This document shows positions 16,366 through 24,875 of a stretch of 64,000 bases of DNA, piece after piece; position 1 is the first letter of the stretch; the number at the start of each line of letters is the position of its first letter. The DNA comes from Mesosutterella multiformis (GTDB lineage Bacteria > Pseudomonadota > Gammaproteobacteria > Burkholderiales > Burkholderiaceae_F). The DNA lies in contig NZ_BGZJ01000001.1 in the NCBI RefSeq assembly GCF_003402575.1, positions 620,001-684,000 of the forward strand, given 5' to 3'. Below the pieces are notes generated by a model. That model was not told where the DNA came from and did no database searches. It saw nothing but the letters and a program-made list of their open reading frames with translations. The position numbers were made by a program, and so were the translations under genes.

Positions 16366-17915
16366 TTACACCTGAACTTGTAGACCTGTCGCGATTGCAG
16401 TTCGCTGTCACGGCTCTTTACCACTACCTCTTCGTCCCGCTCACTCTCGGTCTTTCCATGATCCTCGTGGCCATGGAAGGCTGTTATGTGGTCACGGGGA
16501 AAGAAATCTATAAAGACATGACCCGATTCTGGGGCAAGCTCTTCGCGATTAACTTCGCCATGGGTGTTGCTACCGGTATCACCATGGAATTCCAGTTCGG
16601 CACGAACTGGGCCTACTACTCGCACTACGTGGGCGATATTTTCGGCGCCCCGCTCGCGATTGAGGCTCTGGTGGCGTTCTTCATGGAATCCACTTTCGCC
16701 GGTCTTTTCTTCTTCGGCTGGAAGCGTCTGAGCCGCCTGGGGCACTGGGTCTGCACGTTCCTCATGGCTCTCGGCACGAACATTTCCGCCATGTGGATTC
16801 TGATCGCCAACGGCTGGATGCAGTTCCCGAAGGGCTCCGTCTTCAACGTTGAAACGATGCGTATGGAGATGGACAGCTTCTGGACCATCATCTCGAGCGA
16901 ATGGGCTCAGGCCACGTTCACCCACACGGTGAGCGCCGGCTACATGACGGGCGCTGTCTTCGTGATGGCTATTTCCGCCTGGTACCTGCTCCGCAAGAGA
17001 GACGTTGAATTCGCCAAGAAGTCCCTCATGATCGCCTGCGCGTTCGGTCTCGTGACCTCGCTCTTCACGATCCATCAGGGCGACGAATCCGCCTACCTCG
17101 TGACCCGTGACCAGCCTGAGAAGCTCGCCGCCATGGAAGCGATCTGGAACACGGAATCCACCCCGGCTCCGATTACGGTTTTCGCCATTCCGGACTCTGA
17201 GGCCCGCACGAATCACGCTGAGGTGAAGATTCCGTGGATTCTCGGCCTGATCGGTACGCGTTCTCTCTCCACTCCGGTTCCCGGCATCAATCAGCTGATT
17301 GAACGCAACGTTGACCGCATCACCCGCGGCAAGGAAGCCGTCGTGGCTCTCGAAGCCCTCCGCGCCTCCCCGAAGGATCCTGCGCTCCTCGCGAAGTTCA
17401 AGGAAGTCCAGCCTTACCTTGGCTATGGTCTCCTGCTGCGTAAGTACACGAATGATGTTGCCAATGCCACGCCTGAAGTGATTCAGGAAGCCGCGGCTCA
17501 CACCATTCCGTCTGTCGGTCTGATCTTCTGGAGCTTCCGCGGCATGGTGGTCAGCGGTCTGCTGATGATCGTGCTCTTCCTGGCGGGTCTCATTTACTCG
17601 GTCAAGGGTTCTGTGGACAAGAAGTCCTGCTATCTGACGGCTGCCATGATCGGTATGCCTCTGCCCTGGATCGCGAATGAACTCGGCTGGGTGGTGACCG
17701 AAGTCGGCCGCCAGCCCTGGTCCATCTACGGCATGCTTCCTGTCGATCTCTCGGTTTCGTCGCTTACCGCCGGATCCGTGTTCGGCTCCCTCGCCGGTTT
17801 CATCGTGCTGTACTCCTGCCTGATCGTGGTGGAAGTCTGGCTGATGAAGAAGTTCGCAGGTCTCGGGCCCTCTTCGCTCGGCACCGGTCGCTACTTCTTT
17901 GAAAACCACAGATAA
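16362..17915 (+). CDS. cydA: Cytochrome bd ubiquinol oxidase subunit I
   Basis: Quinol-oxidising subunit of the high-affinity terminal oxidase in the inner membrane. The start SRLQFAVTALYHYLFVPLTLG contains the haem ligand His21 (His19 in E. coli). THTVSAGYMTG near residue 185 holds a second haem His. GRQPWSIYGMLP near residue 445 is the CydA signature. The Q-loop is long, and the total of 517 aa is close to the E. coli L-type enzyme. It is second in cydP-cydA-cydB-cydX; cydB starts 12 bases downstream. The operon is probably induced at low oxygen. Confidence 0.98.
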   Translation: MITPELVDLSRLQFAVTALYHYLFVPLTLGLSMILVAMEGCYVVTGKEIYKDMTRFWGKLFAINFAMGVATGITMEFQFGTNWAYYSHYVGDIFGAPLAIEALVAFFMESTFAGLFFFGWKRLSRLGHWVCTFLMALGTNISAMWILIANGWMQFPKGSVFNVETMRMEMDSFWTIISSEWAQATFTHTVSAGYMTGAVFVMAISAWYLLRKRDVEFAKKSLMIACAFGLVTSLFTIHQGDESAYLVTRDQPEKLAAMEAIWNTESTPAPITVFAIPDSEARTNHAEVKIPWILGLIGTRSLSTPVPGINQLIERNVDRITRGKEAVVALEALRASPKDPALLAKFKEVQPYLGYGLLLRKYTNDVANATPEVIQEAAAHTIPSVGLIFWSFRGMVVSGLLMIVLFLAGLIYSVKGSVDKKSCYLTAAMIGMPLPWIANELGWVVTEVGRQPWSIYGMLPVDLSVSSLTAGSVFGSLAGFIVLYSCLIVVEVWLMKKFAGLGPSSLGTGRYFFENHR

Positions 17916-17927
17916 CCGGAGAATGCC

Positions 17928-19061
17928 ATGATTGACTATGAAATCCTGAAATTGATCTGGTGGCTCTTCATCGCCGTCCTGCTCACTGGCTTCGCCATTA
18001 TGGATGGCCAGGACATGGGCGCGGGAACCCTCCTCCCCTACCTCGGTAAGACCAACGAGGAACGCCGCATCATGATCAACGCCGTCGCCCCGCATTGGGA
18101 CGGCAACGAAGTGTGGCTTCTTACCGGTGCCGGCGCCATGTTCGCAGCCTGGCCGATCGCTTACGCGACCGCGTTCTCAGGCTTCTACTGGGCGCTGCTC
18201 ATCGTGCTGTTCATGCTGATCTTCCGCCCGGTGGCCTTCGACTACCGCAGCAAGGTTGACAGCACCAAGTGGCGCACCCTCTGGGATACGCTCCTCTTCC
18301 TCGGCTCTGCCGTCCCGCCGATCATCTGCGGCGTCGCTTTCGGCAACCTGCTGCAGGGCGTGCCCTTCCGGATCGACACCACGATGCGTGTCTACTATGA
18401 AGGCTCGTTCTTCGCGCTGCTCAACCCGTTCGCTCTGCTCTGCGGCGTTGTCAGCATCGCGATGGTGATCATGCACGGCGCCAACTACCTCGCCCTGAAG
18501 ACTGAAGGTGACCTGCAGGCGCGTTCCGCCCGCGTGTCCACCCTGAGCTCGGCCGCGACTTTTGTCCTCTTCGCTCTCGCCGGCATCTGGCTTGCGATGG
18601 CGATTCCGGGCTATACGGCCACGGGCCTGGATCCGGCTGGCTTCCCGAACCCGCTCGCGAAGTCTGTGGCGATCGGCGGCAGCTGGTTCGACAACCTCTC
18701 CGCTCACCCCTACTTCTATCTGCTTCCTGCCCTTGGCCTGCTCGGCTCCCTCCTGAGCGTCGTCTTCGGCAAGGCCGGCAAGTGGGGTTCCGCGATCGTT
18801 GCCTCTTCGGTGGCGCTCCTCGGTATCGTGCTGACGCCGTTTGTCACCATGTTCCCGTTCGTGATGCCGTCCTCGCTCGACCCGGTCTCCAGCCTTACGC
18901 TCTGGGACTGCACGAGCTCCCAGCTCACGCTTGAAATCATGTTCTTCGTCACGCTGATCTTCCTCCCGCTCGTTGTGATCTACACGAGCTGGGCCTATCA
19001 CGTGATGAGAGGCAAGGTGACCCACGAGTACATCTCGGAAAACTCTCACAGCCTCTACTGA
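17928..19061 (+). CDS. cydB: Cytochrome bd ubiquinol oxidase subunit II
   Basis: Partner of CydA in the bd oxidase, 377 aa with about nine membrane helices. The N-terminal block LIWWLFIAVLLTGFAIMDGQDMGAG at residues 8-32 is diagnostic, including the acidic pair of the proton path, and WDGNEVWLLTGAGAMFAAWP follows near residue 57. PSSLDPVSSLTLWDCTSS near residue 310 is the usual C-terminal conserved segment. It has GGAGA before ATG and is followed 56 bases later by cydX. Confidence 0.97.
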   Translation: MIDYEILKLIWWLFIAVLLTGFAIMDGQDMGAGTLLPYLGKTNEERRIMINAVAPHWDGNEVWLLTGAGAMFAAWPIAYATAFSGFYWALLIVLFMLIFRPVAFDYRSKVDSTKWRTLWDTLLFLGSAVPPIICGVAFGNLLQGVPFRIDTTMRVYYEGSFFALLNPFALLCGVVSIAMVIMHGANYLALKTEGDLQARSARVSTLSSAATFVLFALAGIWLAMAIPGYTATGLDPAGFPNPLAKSVAIGGSWFDNLSAHPYFYLLPALGLLGSLLSVVFGKAGKWGSAIVASSVALLGIVLTPFVTMFPFVMPSSLDPVSSLTLWDCTSSQLTLEIMFFVTLIFLPLVVIYTSWAYHVMRGKVTHEYISENSHSLY

Positions 19062-19117
19062 TGAATCCGGGAGGCGCTGAAAATCCTCAGCCGCCTCCCC
19101 ACTGAAAAGGACATAAC

Positions 19118-19210
19118 ATGAGCTACTTTTACTGGATGGCTATTCTGGGGCTGGCAATCTGCCTCTCCATCGTCGTTTCCGTAGCGAAGGACTTCATTAA
19201 GAAAGACTGA
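19118..19210 (+). CDS. cydX: Cytochrome bd oxidase subunit CydX-like small protein (30 aa)
   Basis: A 30-residue protein, MSYFYWMAILG at the start and ending in a basic tail after DF, encoded directly downstream of cydB. It is one hydrophobic helix with Tyr3, Trp6 and Gly11 near the N-terminus, similar to the Y-x-x-W-x-x-G pattern of CydX/CbdX. AAAAGGA lies seven bases before ATG. CydX stabilises the haem environment of CydAB in E. coli. The size, position and ribosome binding site support a real gene, though the low-complexity helix limits certainty about the subfamily. Confidence 0.85.
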   Translation: MSYFYWMAILGLAICLSIVVSVAKDFIKKD

Positions 19211-19231
19211 GGTCTCAGCTGATCGATAAAT

Positions 19232-19266
19232 AAGAAAGGCACCCGTCAAGGGTGCCTTTCTTTTTG
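19232..19266. terminator. Terminator of the cyd operon, probably bidirectional with yaeQ
   Basis: A 13-bp perfect stem (AAGAAAGGCACCC / GGGTGCCTTTCTT) with a five-base loop runs into TTTTT on the plus strand. The minus-strand reading ends in TTTCTTATTTAT, so it can also stop yaeQ transcription. Confidence 0.9.
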
Positions 19267-19290
19267 CCGGAATCCGGAGCGGGGACGCGC

Positions 19291-19842
19291 TTACTCTGTC
19301 GCTTCCTTCATCACAGCCGGATGAATCTCAATATTGCTACCCTGGGCGTCCGCTACCCAGACCACGCGGTCCTGGACCGTGACCGCGATACGCATATGGC
19401 GCCGGGCCAGAGCGGCGAGTGCTTCAAATTCCGCGTCTGTCACACTGTAAATAGAAAGCTTCCCGATCTTCTCCAGGTCTCCGCGGCAGGATTCCCACCA
19501 GGCTTTGATACGGTCTTCGCCGTAAGTCATGACAGCCACATGGGAGCTTCGGCTCGCGGCCTTCCGCAGCTGCTTCACAGTGGGCACCCCGAGTTCAACC
19601 CAGAGGCTGATCCAGCCCGTGTCATCCGTATCCGCGAGCGCCGGCTCCCCTTCCTTGGAGAGGCCGTCAGCGAAACGGATCGTATCGCTGTCCCAGAGGC
19701 AGTAGCAGAGCAGCCGAAGCATCATCCGTCCCTCGGTTTCCGAGGGATGGCGGGCCACCGTCAGAATACGGTTCGCGTAGTAATTGCGGTCCAGATTTGA
19801 GATATCCAGTTCCGCTTTATAAATAGAAGCACCCAGAGCCAT
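19291..19842 (-). CDS. yaeQ: YaeQ family protein
   Basis: A 183-aa cytoplasmic protein of the YaeQ family (PD-(D/E)XK-like fold, function unknown). Diagnostic segments are MALGASIYKAELDISNLDRNYY at the N-terminus (residues 1-22), LTVARHPSETEGRMMLRLL near residue 28, and EPALADTDDTGWISLWVELGVP near residue 66. The C-terminus VWVADAQGSNIEIHP is also family-like. It is monocistronic, convergent with the cyd operon and divergent from the DedA-like gene. The ribosome binding site is weak. Confidence 0.93.
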   Translation of the reverse strand: MALGASIYKAELDISNLDRNYYANRILTVARHPSETEGRMMLRLLCYCLWDSDTIRFADGLSKEGEPALADTDDTGWISLWVELGVPTVKQLRKAASRSSHVAVMTYGEDRIKAWWESCRGDLEKIGKLSIYSVTDAEFEALAALARRHMRIAVTVQDRVVWVADAQGSNIEIHPAVMKEATE

Positions 19843-19930
19843 AAAAATTCATCCAGAATAAGCGGGGGAGAGCTTACCACGTTGATTCCCGTGTATTTGC
19901 TTCCGTATCCTGTTTTTTTGTGATCCGTCC

Positions 19931-20551
19931 ATGCCTTCTTTCGATCTGATGACCTATCCGGATTTTCCGGTGCTTGTCGCCCGCTGGGGAATCTGGTTTC
20001 TCGCCGCGCTGACGCTTCTCGGAAGCGAAACCGTCGTGGCGCTTGCCGGATTTCTCTGCTGGATCGGCATCCTTCAGGCGCCGCAGTCTTTCACCGCGGC
20101 GTTTCTCGCGGCTTTTGCCGCGGACGTGATCTTCTACTTCGCGTTCCGGAACCGTGCGGACTCTCCTGTAGCCCGTTTTTTCGTATCACAGACACTGCTT
20201 GAGAGGCGGCTCCCGCTTTATCGGGAAACGCTTCCCGCGGTGCTCTTCTACCGTTTCCTTCCGCAGAAGAAAGCCCGGTTCCCGCTTCTCGCGGCCCAGT
20301 CCCCGACACTCACCTCGGTCCGGTTCCTGATTTTCGCCGCCATTGGGTCTCTGCTCTGGGCCTCCGCCATTCTCGCGATCGGCGGCATTATGGGGGCTGC
20401 GACAGAAGCCGTCGCCGGAAGCCGTTCCGCCATCTGGAACCGCCTCCCCGGCTTTCTCCTTCTGATGATTATGATTTTTCCTCTTATTCGTTTTATCCTG
20501 TTATACGAAATGGATAAGATCACCGCGCTGAGGCAGAGTAAAAGAAAATGA
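19931..20551 (+). CDS. DedA/SNARE-associated-like membrane protein
   Basis: A 206-aa inner-membrane protein with about four to five hydrophobic segments. The order of a re-entrant-like region (ALTLLGSETVVALAGFLCWIG), a polar stretch with a charged loop (FRNRADSPVARFF), FYRFLPQKKARFPLLAA and two C-terminal helices resembles the DedA (VTT) family. The canonical F-x-R-[FY]-x-P-x-x-R motif is only partly met (FYRFLPQKKAR). DedA proteins act in lipid flipping and membrane homeostasis. Its stop overlaps the response regulator start by four bases (ATGA), so it is part of the same operon. Confidence 0.7.
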   Translation: MPSFDLMTYPDFPVLVARWGIWFLAALTLLGSETVVALAGFLCWIGILQAPQSFTAAFLAAFAADVIFYFAFRNRADSPVARFFVSQTLLERRLPLYRETLPAVLFYRFLPQKKARFPLLAAQSPTLTSVRFLIFAAIGSLLWASAILAIGGIMGAATEAVAGSRSAIWNRLPGFLLLMIMIFPLIRFILLYEMDKITALRQSKRK

Positions 20552-21204
20552 GAATCCTCCTTGTTGAAGATGACCCGATGATCGGCGAAAGCGTCTCCGA
20601 GTGGCTTCAGGGAGACGGATACGCCGTCGACTGGCTGCAGGATGGCGACTCCGCGCTGCTCGCACTGCATACAACGCCCTTTGCTCTCGTCATTCTGGAT
20701 CTCGGTCTTCCGGGCCGCGATGGACTCGAGGTGCTGAAGGAAATCCGCTCCAAGGAAAGCCATATTCCGGTTCTGATCACGACCGCGCGTGACACCGTGG
20801 ATGACCGTATCGCCGGGCTCGATTCAGGCGCGGATGACTATCTGATCAAACCCTTTGACCTTGAGGAGCTCTCTGCCCGCATCCGCGCGCTGCTCAGGCG
20901 CTCTGCCGGCCGGGCGGATCCCCTGATCACACGGGGCCGCCTCACGATCAATCCTTCCACCCGGGAGGTGACCTTCGACGGGAAGCCAGTCATTCTCTCC
21001 GCGAAGGAGTACGCCCTTCTGGAAGCGCTCGCTGAACGGAAGGGGCTTGTGCTGTCACGCGTCCAGCTGGAAAGCAAGCTCTACAACTGGGACTCCACCG
21101 TAGGCTCAAACGCGATTGAGGTGCATATCCATCACCTCCGCAAGAAGCTTTCTGAGGACGCCATCAAGACGGTGCGCGGCATGGGCTACATTCTGGAGAC
21201 CTGA
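20548..21204 (+). CDS. OmpR-family response regulator (QseB/PmrA-like)
   Basis: DNA-binding response regulator of 218 aa. The receiver domain has the acidic pocket at Glu7-Asp8-Asp9, the phosphoacceptor Asp51 in VILDLGLPG, and Lys101-type KPF in YLIKPFDLEEL. The C-terminal winged helix (about 125-218) includes LSAKEYALLEALAERKG and HIHHLRKKL, typical of the OmpR/PhoB family. The QseB/PmrA label rests on overall similarity and on its QseC-like partner, whose start codon is six bases downstream. The target promoters are unknown; degQ downstream and the DedA-like gene upstream are candidates. Confidence 0.92.
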   Translation: MRILLVEDDPMIGESVSEWLQGDGYAVDWLQDGDSALLALHTTPFALVILDLGLPGRDGLEVLKEIRSKESHIPVLITTARDTVDDRIAGLDSGADDYLIKPFDLEELSARIRALLRRSAGRADPLITRGRLTINPSTREVTFDGKPVILSAKEYALLEALAERKGLVLSRVQLESKLYNWDSTVGSNAIEVHIHHLRKKLSEDAIKTVRGMGYILET

Positions 21205-21209
21205 AGAGC

Positions 21210-22517
21210 ATGGGGTCTATCCGCCGAAAGCTGCTCTTCACCCTGATCTTTACGGAGCTTCTGGCCGGTATCGTCGCCGCCTGGGCGTCGTTCTACACTG
21301 CGCAGTCGCAGTTCGATCAGTTCCTTGACTCGGAGCTGAAACAGATGGCGACCGCGCTGGCTAAGCGCGGCAACATTCCGCCTTCGAGCCTCACCCTCGT
21401 CGGAAGCAACCCGGAGCACCGGATTCTCGTCCAGGTCTATGAGTCAGGCAGCAACTCTCTTTTTCTCTCCGCGAAGACTTCCCCCTTCCCGATTCTCGAG
21501 CGTGAGGGGTTCTCGGACATTCAGTATGAGGGAGCCGCCTGGCGCGTCTTCACGACGACCGCCGGTTCCGAAATCATTGAAGTCGGACAGCCTGAGTCTG
21601 TCCGCGTGAGCCTTGCCGCGTCCGCGTCGCTTGAAATTCTGCAGCCGCTTCTCATTCTTCTGCCGCTCACCGCGATCATTGTGTGGCTGATCGTAGGGCA
21701 GGGTCTCGCGCCGCTCGACCGCACAGCGCGAAGCGTCGCGAGCCGTTCTCCCGAGTCCCTGAAACCGATCAGCACCGAAGGGCTCCCCGCTGAGCTCCGG
21801 GGGCTCGTGAACGCCATCAACAGCCTCATGGAGCGCCTTTCCGCGAGCCTCGAGTCGCAGCGCCGTTTCGCCTCAGACGCGGCGCATGAGCTCCGTACGC
21901 CGCTCACCGCGATCAAGCTCCAGGCGCAGCTCGCGAAGCGCGCGAAAACCCCTGAGGCGCTCGCGAAGAACCTCTCGCGGCTTGATGAAGGCATTTCCCG
22001 CGCCACGCACCTGATTGAGCAGCTCCTCACGATCGCGAGGCTCGACCCGGATTCCGCGAGGCGGCCTTTCGAGCGGGTCTCCATCGGGGAGCTTCTCTCC
22101 ACCGTGCAGCATGATCTTGAGCCGATCGCGGGCGAAAAATCGATCACGATCACCGCGGCCCCTTCTGACCTCACGATCCGCGGCATGAAGGACGCGCTTC
22201 TCATGATGGTGACAAACCTCACCGATAACGCGATCAAGTACACGCAGGAAGGCGGCCGGATCGAGCTCACCGCGCTTCAGGACGGCTCCCGGATCCTCGT
22301 CCGGGTGTCCGATAACGGCCCGGGAATCCCGGAAAAAGACCGTGCCCGCGTGTTTGAGCGCTTCTACCGGGCGCTTGGCACACATGTATCCGGAAACGGT
22401 CTCGGGCTTGCCATCGTGCAGCGAATTGCGGAAATACATCATGGACATATCGATGTAAAGGACGGCCTTGACGGGCGGGGGACAACCATGGAAATCAGTT
22501 TCCCCTCAGACAGTTAA
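21210..22517 (+). CDS. Sensor histidine kinase (QseC-like)
   Basis: A 435-aa membrane kinase paired with the preceding response regulator. A first helix lies at about residues 8-28, a periplasmic sensor of about 110-120 residues follows, and a second helix is near residue 150. A HAMP-like linker precedes the H box RFASDAAHELRTPLTAIK (phospho-His near residue 228). The N box NLTDNAIKYT, G1 DNGPGIP and G2 GNGLGLAIV complete the catalytic domain. The signal is unknown. The stop is seven bases before an inverted repeat in the degQ leader. Confidence 0.93.
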   Translation: MGSIRRKLLFTLIFTELLAGIVAAWASFYTAQSQFDQFLDSELKQMATALAKRGNIPPSSLTLVGSNPEHRILVQVYESGSNSLFLSAKTSPFPILEREGFSDIQYEGAAWRVFTTTAGSEIIEVGQPESVRVSLAASASLEILQPLLILLPLTAIIVWLIVGQGLAPLDRTARSVASRSPESLKPISTEGLPAELRGLVNAINSLMERLSASLESQRRFASDAAHELRTPLTAIKLQAQLAKRAKTPEALAKNLSRLDEGISRATHLIEQLLTIARLDPDSARRPFERVSIGELLSTVQHDLEPIAGEKSITITAAPSDLTIRGMKDALLMMVTNLTDNAIKYTQEGGRIELTALQDGSRILVRVSDNGPGIPEKDRARVFERFYRALGTHVSGNGLGLAIVQRIAEIHHGHIDVKDGLDGRGTTMEISFPSDS

Positions 22518-22519
22518 AA

Positions 22520-22555
22520 CCGATTGGCTTTGTTACAAATTCAGGAATCGGTTCA
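22520..22555. promoter_or_regulatory. Inverted repeat AACCGATT...AATCGGTT upstream of degQ
   Basis: Perfect 8-base arms at 22520-22527 and 22548-22555 with a 20-base spacer, starting three bases after the kinase stop codon and 112 bases before the protease start. There is no T-run, so it is not a normal terminator. It could be a two-site operator for the adjacent response regulator or a message hairpin; both ideas are inference. Confidence 0.35.
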
Positions 22556-22667
22556 CAACCTGAAAAGCGCAGTTCCCTTTTTTTCCACTATCTTTCTTCT
22601 ATCCATTCAGAAGCGGTTCGAAGCGGTCTGTTCGAGTCGCCCAGGCAACCAATTAGGAGATTTTCAG

Positions 22668-24149
22668 GTGATTTCTTCCAAATTTATCAAGCCGGCCCTG
22701 GTGGCGGCGGCAATTGCAACAGCGCTTGCCGGCGGTGTCTACACGGCTTATGCCAAGAGCACTCCGGTTCAGGACGCTCCGGCCGCTCCGATTGTCAATC
22801 AGTCGAAGCTGCCTGACTTCACCGTTCTCGTGGATCACTACGGCAAAGCGGTCGTCAACATCTCGATGGTGAAGAAGGCCCATAAGGAAAAGGTGGACAG
22901 CCCGTTCGGCAATCTGCCTCCGGACCAGGCTGAAATTCTGAAGCGTTTCGGTTTCCCGATCTTCGGTGGCAATGGGGGTGAACGCACGGTCCCTGAGGAG
23001 CGCGGCACGGGTTCCGGCTTCATCATCAGCTCCGACGGTCTCATTCTGACGAACGCCCACGTTGTGAACGGCGCTGACGAAATCACGGTGCGCCTCACCG
23101 ATGACCGTGAGTTCCGCGGCAAGGTTCTCGGCCTCGACACGCAGACCGATATCGCGGTGGTGAAGATCAACGCGAAGGATCTGCCCTATGTCCGCCTCGG
23201 CAACAGCGATAACGTGAAGGTCGGTGAGTGGGTGGCCGCTATCGGCAGCCCGTTCGGTCTCACGAACTCGGTGACCGCCGGCATTGTGTCCGCCAAGTCC
23301 CGCAATCTGCCGGACGAAAACCTCGTTCCGTTCATTCAGACTGACGTGGCCATCAACCCCGGCAACTCCGGCGGCCCGCTCTTCAACATGAACGGCGAAG
23401 TGATCGGCATCAACTCTCAGATCTTCTCGACCTCCGGCGGCTCGATGGGCCTCTCCTTCGCGATCCCGATCAATATCGCGACCCAGGTGAAGGACCAGAT
23501 CCTGAAGAACGGCAAGGTGACCCGCGGCCGCATCGGTGTCATGATCCAGTCGCTCACGCCTGAACTCGCAAGGGGCTTCGGACTGCCTGAAGACACGAAG
23601 GGCGCTCTCGTCTCGAGAACCGATAAGGACAGCCCGGCCGCGAAGGCCGGCCTCCAGTCGGGCGACATCATTGTGGGTGTCGATGGCACGCACGTGAAGA
23701 ACTACAGCGATATTCCGCGCCAGATTTCGTTCGCGAAGCCGGGTTCCACGGTGAAGCTCACCGTGATCCGCAATAAGAAGGAAATCACGGTTCCGGTGAC
23801 CGTGGGTGTGGCTGACGGCAAGACGAATACGCTGAAGGCCGGCGAAGAATCCGATACGCCGAAGGCTGAAGCGAAGGCCGGTAAGCTCGGCGTTTCTGTC
23901 CGCCCGCTGACCGCTAAGGAAGCGAAGAAGGCCGGCACTTCGGGCCTCCTCGTCGGGAATGCCACGGGTGCCGCGGCGTCCGCCGGCATCGCGAGCGGTG
24001 ACGTGATCGTCGCCGTGAACGGGCAGCCTGTGAAGACCGTCTCCGATCTCTCGAAGGCGATCGAAGGCAAGAAGCAGATCGCTATCCTCGTGCAGAGAGG
24101 CGGTGATCAGATCTATGTCCCGGTTAACCTGGATTCGTCTGAAGACTGA
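22668..24149 (+). CDS. degQ: Periplasmic Do/DegP-DegQ family serine protease
   Basis: HtrA-type quality-control protease of 493 aa. The signal peptide is at residues 1-26 (ISSKFIKPALVAAAIATALAG then a YAKS region). The trypsin-like domain has catalytic His in TNAHVVNG, Asp in DTQTDIAVVK and Ser in NPGNSGGPL. Two PDZ domains follow (about 270-370 and 400-490). I chose GTG at 22668 because TAGGAGA lies 8 bases upstream and the signal peptide then starts correctly; an in-frame ATG at 22524 would add 48 non-conserved residues. The degQ versus degP choice is uncertain. A two-component system lies directly upstream. Confidence 0.93.
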   Translation: MISSKFIKPALVAAAIATALAGGVYTAYAKSTPVQDAPAAPIVNQSKLPDFTVLVDHYGKAVVNISMVKKAHKEKVDSPFGNLPPDQAEILKRFGFPIFGGNGGERTVPEERGTGSGFIISSDGLILTNAHVVNGADEITVRLTDDREFRGKVLGLDTQTDIAVVKINAKDLPYVRLGNSDNVKVGEWVAAIGSPFGLTNSVTAGIVSAKSRNLPDENLVPFIQTDVAINPGNSGGPLFNMNGEVIGINSQIFSTSGGSMGLSFAIPINIATQVKDQILKNGKVTRGRIGVMIQSLTPELARGFGLPEDTKGALVSRTDKDSPAAKAGLQSGDIIVGVDGTHVKNYSDIPRQISFAKPGSTVKLTVIRNKKEITVPVTVGVADGKTNTLKAGEESDTPKAEAKAGKLGVSVRPLTAKEAKKAGTSGLLVGNATGAAASAGIASGDVIVAVNGQPVKTVSDLSKAIEGKKQIAILVQRGGDQIYVPVNLDSSED

Positions 24150-24165
24150 TCGGTACCGGTAAATG

Positions 24166-24196
24166 AAAAGCGCCAGTTCAATGAACTGGCGCTTTT
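24166..24196. terminator. Terminator between degQ and the efflux operon
   Basis: AAAAGCGCCAGTTCA pairs with TGAACTGGCGCTTTT around a very short centre, followed by more T residues on the plus strand. The A-run at the left end gives a T-run for the minus strand as well. It ends just before the tetR stop codon at 24198 and probably serves both convergent units. Confidence 0.88.
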
Positions 24197-24197
24197 T

Positions 24198-24854
24198 TTA
24201 TGCTTCTTTTTCCGCTTTTCCCTTGGCTGACGGTTTCCCGTCATTCTTCTCAAGATAAAGCAGGATATCCGTTAGGATCGGAAGTACGGTCTTCGGCTCA
24301 AACTCCGGATCCATGCCGGTATAAAACACGAGTCCGTCGAGGAAGGCCCCAACCACCACAAGGCGCTTTTCCAGATCAGCCGGCGGCTCAACACCGTGCT
24401 CACGGTAACAGGCCACCGCCTGCTCCATCAGGTGTTTACGCCCCGCGCGGTCCGCTCTCCGGATGCACTCCGCGATCTTTTTATTGCGGAAGCTTTCAGC
24501 CGCAATTTCGAACATCAGAGCGCGGTCTCCGCAGGTCAGGCGATCCTCGATCTGCTGACCAATGCTCTCCTGAACCTCTTCGCGATGGATATCCGGATCC
24601 GGATTCCACCGGATTCGGATGGTGTGAATGTAGTTATCAAGCCACCGGTTCACAATCGCTTCGATGACGTCTTCCTTGCTGTCGAAGTAGTTGTAGATGT
24701 GGCCTGCGCTCATTCCAAACGCCTTCGCGATGGAGCTCATGCTGGCGGCGTGGAAGCCCTTCTCCCGGAAGCAGCGGATAGCGGCGTCGAGAATTTCTTC
24801 ACGACGCTGTGCTGCCTTTGGGCAGACTCTCGATCTTCCGGAAGAAGTGCTCAT
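24198..24854 (-). CDS. TetR/AcrR-family transcriptional regulator
   Basis: A 218-aa repressor with an N-terminal helix-turn-helix (about residues 16-62): REEILDAAIRCFREKGFHAASMSSIAKAFGMSAGHIYNYF is the classic TetR pattern, ending in the GHIYNYFDSKEDV recognition-helix region. The C-terminal ligand domain is divergent. It starts 21 bases after the outer-membrane gene stop and is read in the same direction, so it appears to be the last gene of the efflux operon. It probably represses that operon through the palindrome at 30870-30885 and responds to a transported compound; this is inference. Confidence 0.93.
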   Translation of the reverse strand: MSTSSGRSRVCPKAAQRREEILDAAIRCFREKGFHAASMSSIAKAFGMSAGHIYNYFDSKEDVIEAIVNRWLDNYIHTIRIRWNPDPDIHREEVQESIGQQIEDRLTCGDRALMFEIAAESFRNKKIAECIRRADRAGRKHLMEQAVACYREHGVEPPADLEKRLVVVGAFLDGLVFYTGMDPEFEPKTVLPILTDILLYLEKNDGKPSAKGKAEKEA

Positions 24855-24875
24855 AACGGCTTCTTGCCTCCCTGT

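Noticed and set aside
16347-18095. Long minus-strand open frame (582 codons) across cydA
   Set aside because: Antisense of a clearly recognised cydA; the protein is His/Arg/Glu-rich low complexity with no domain.
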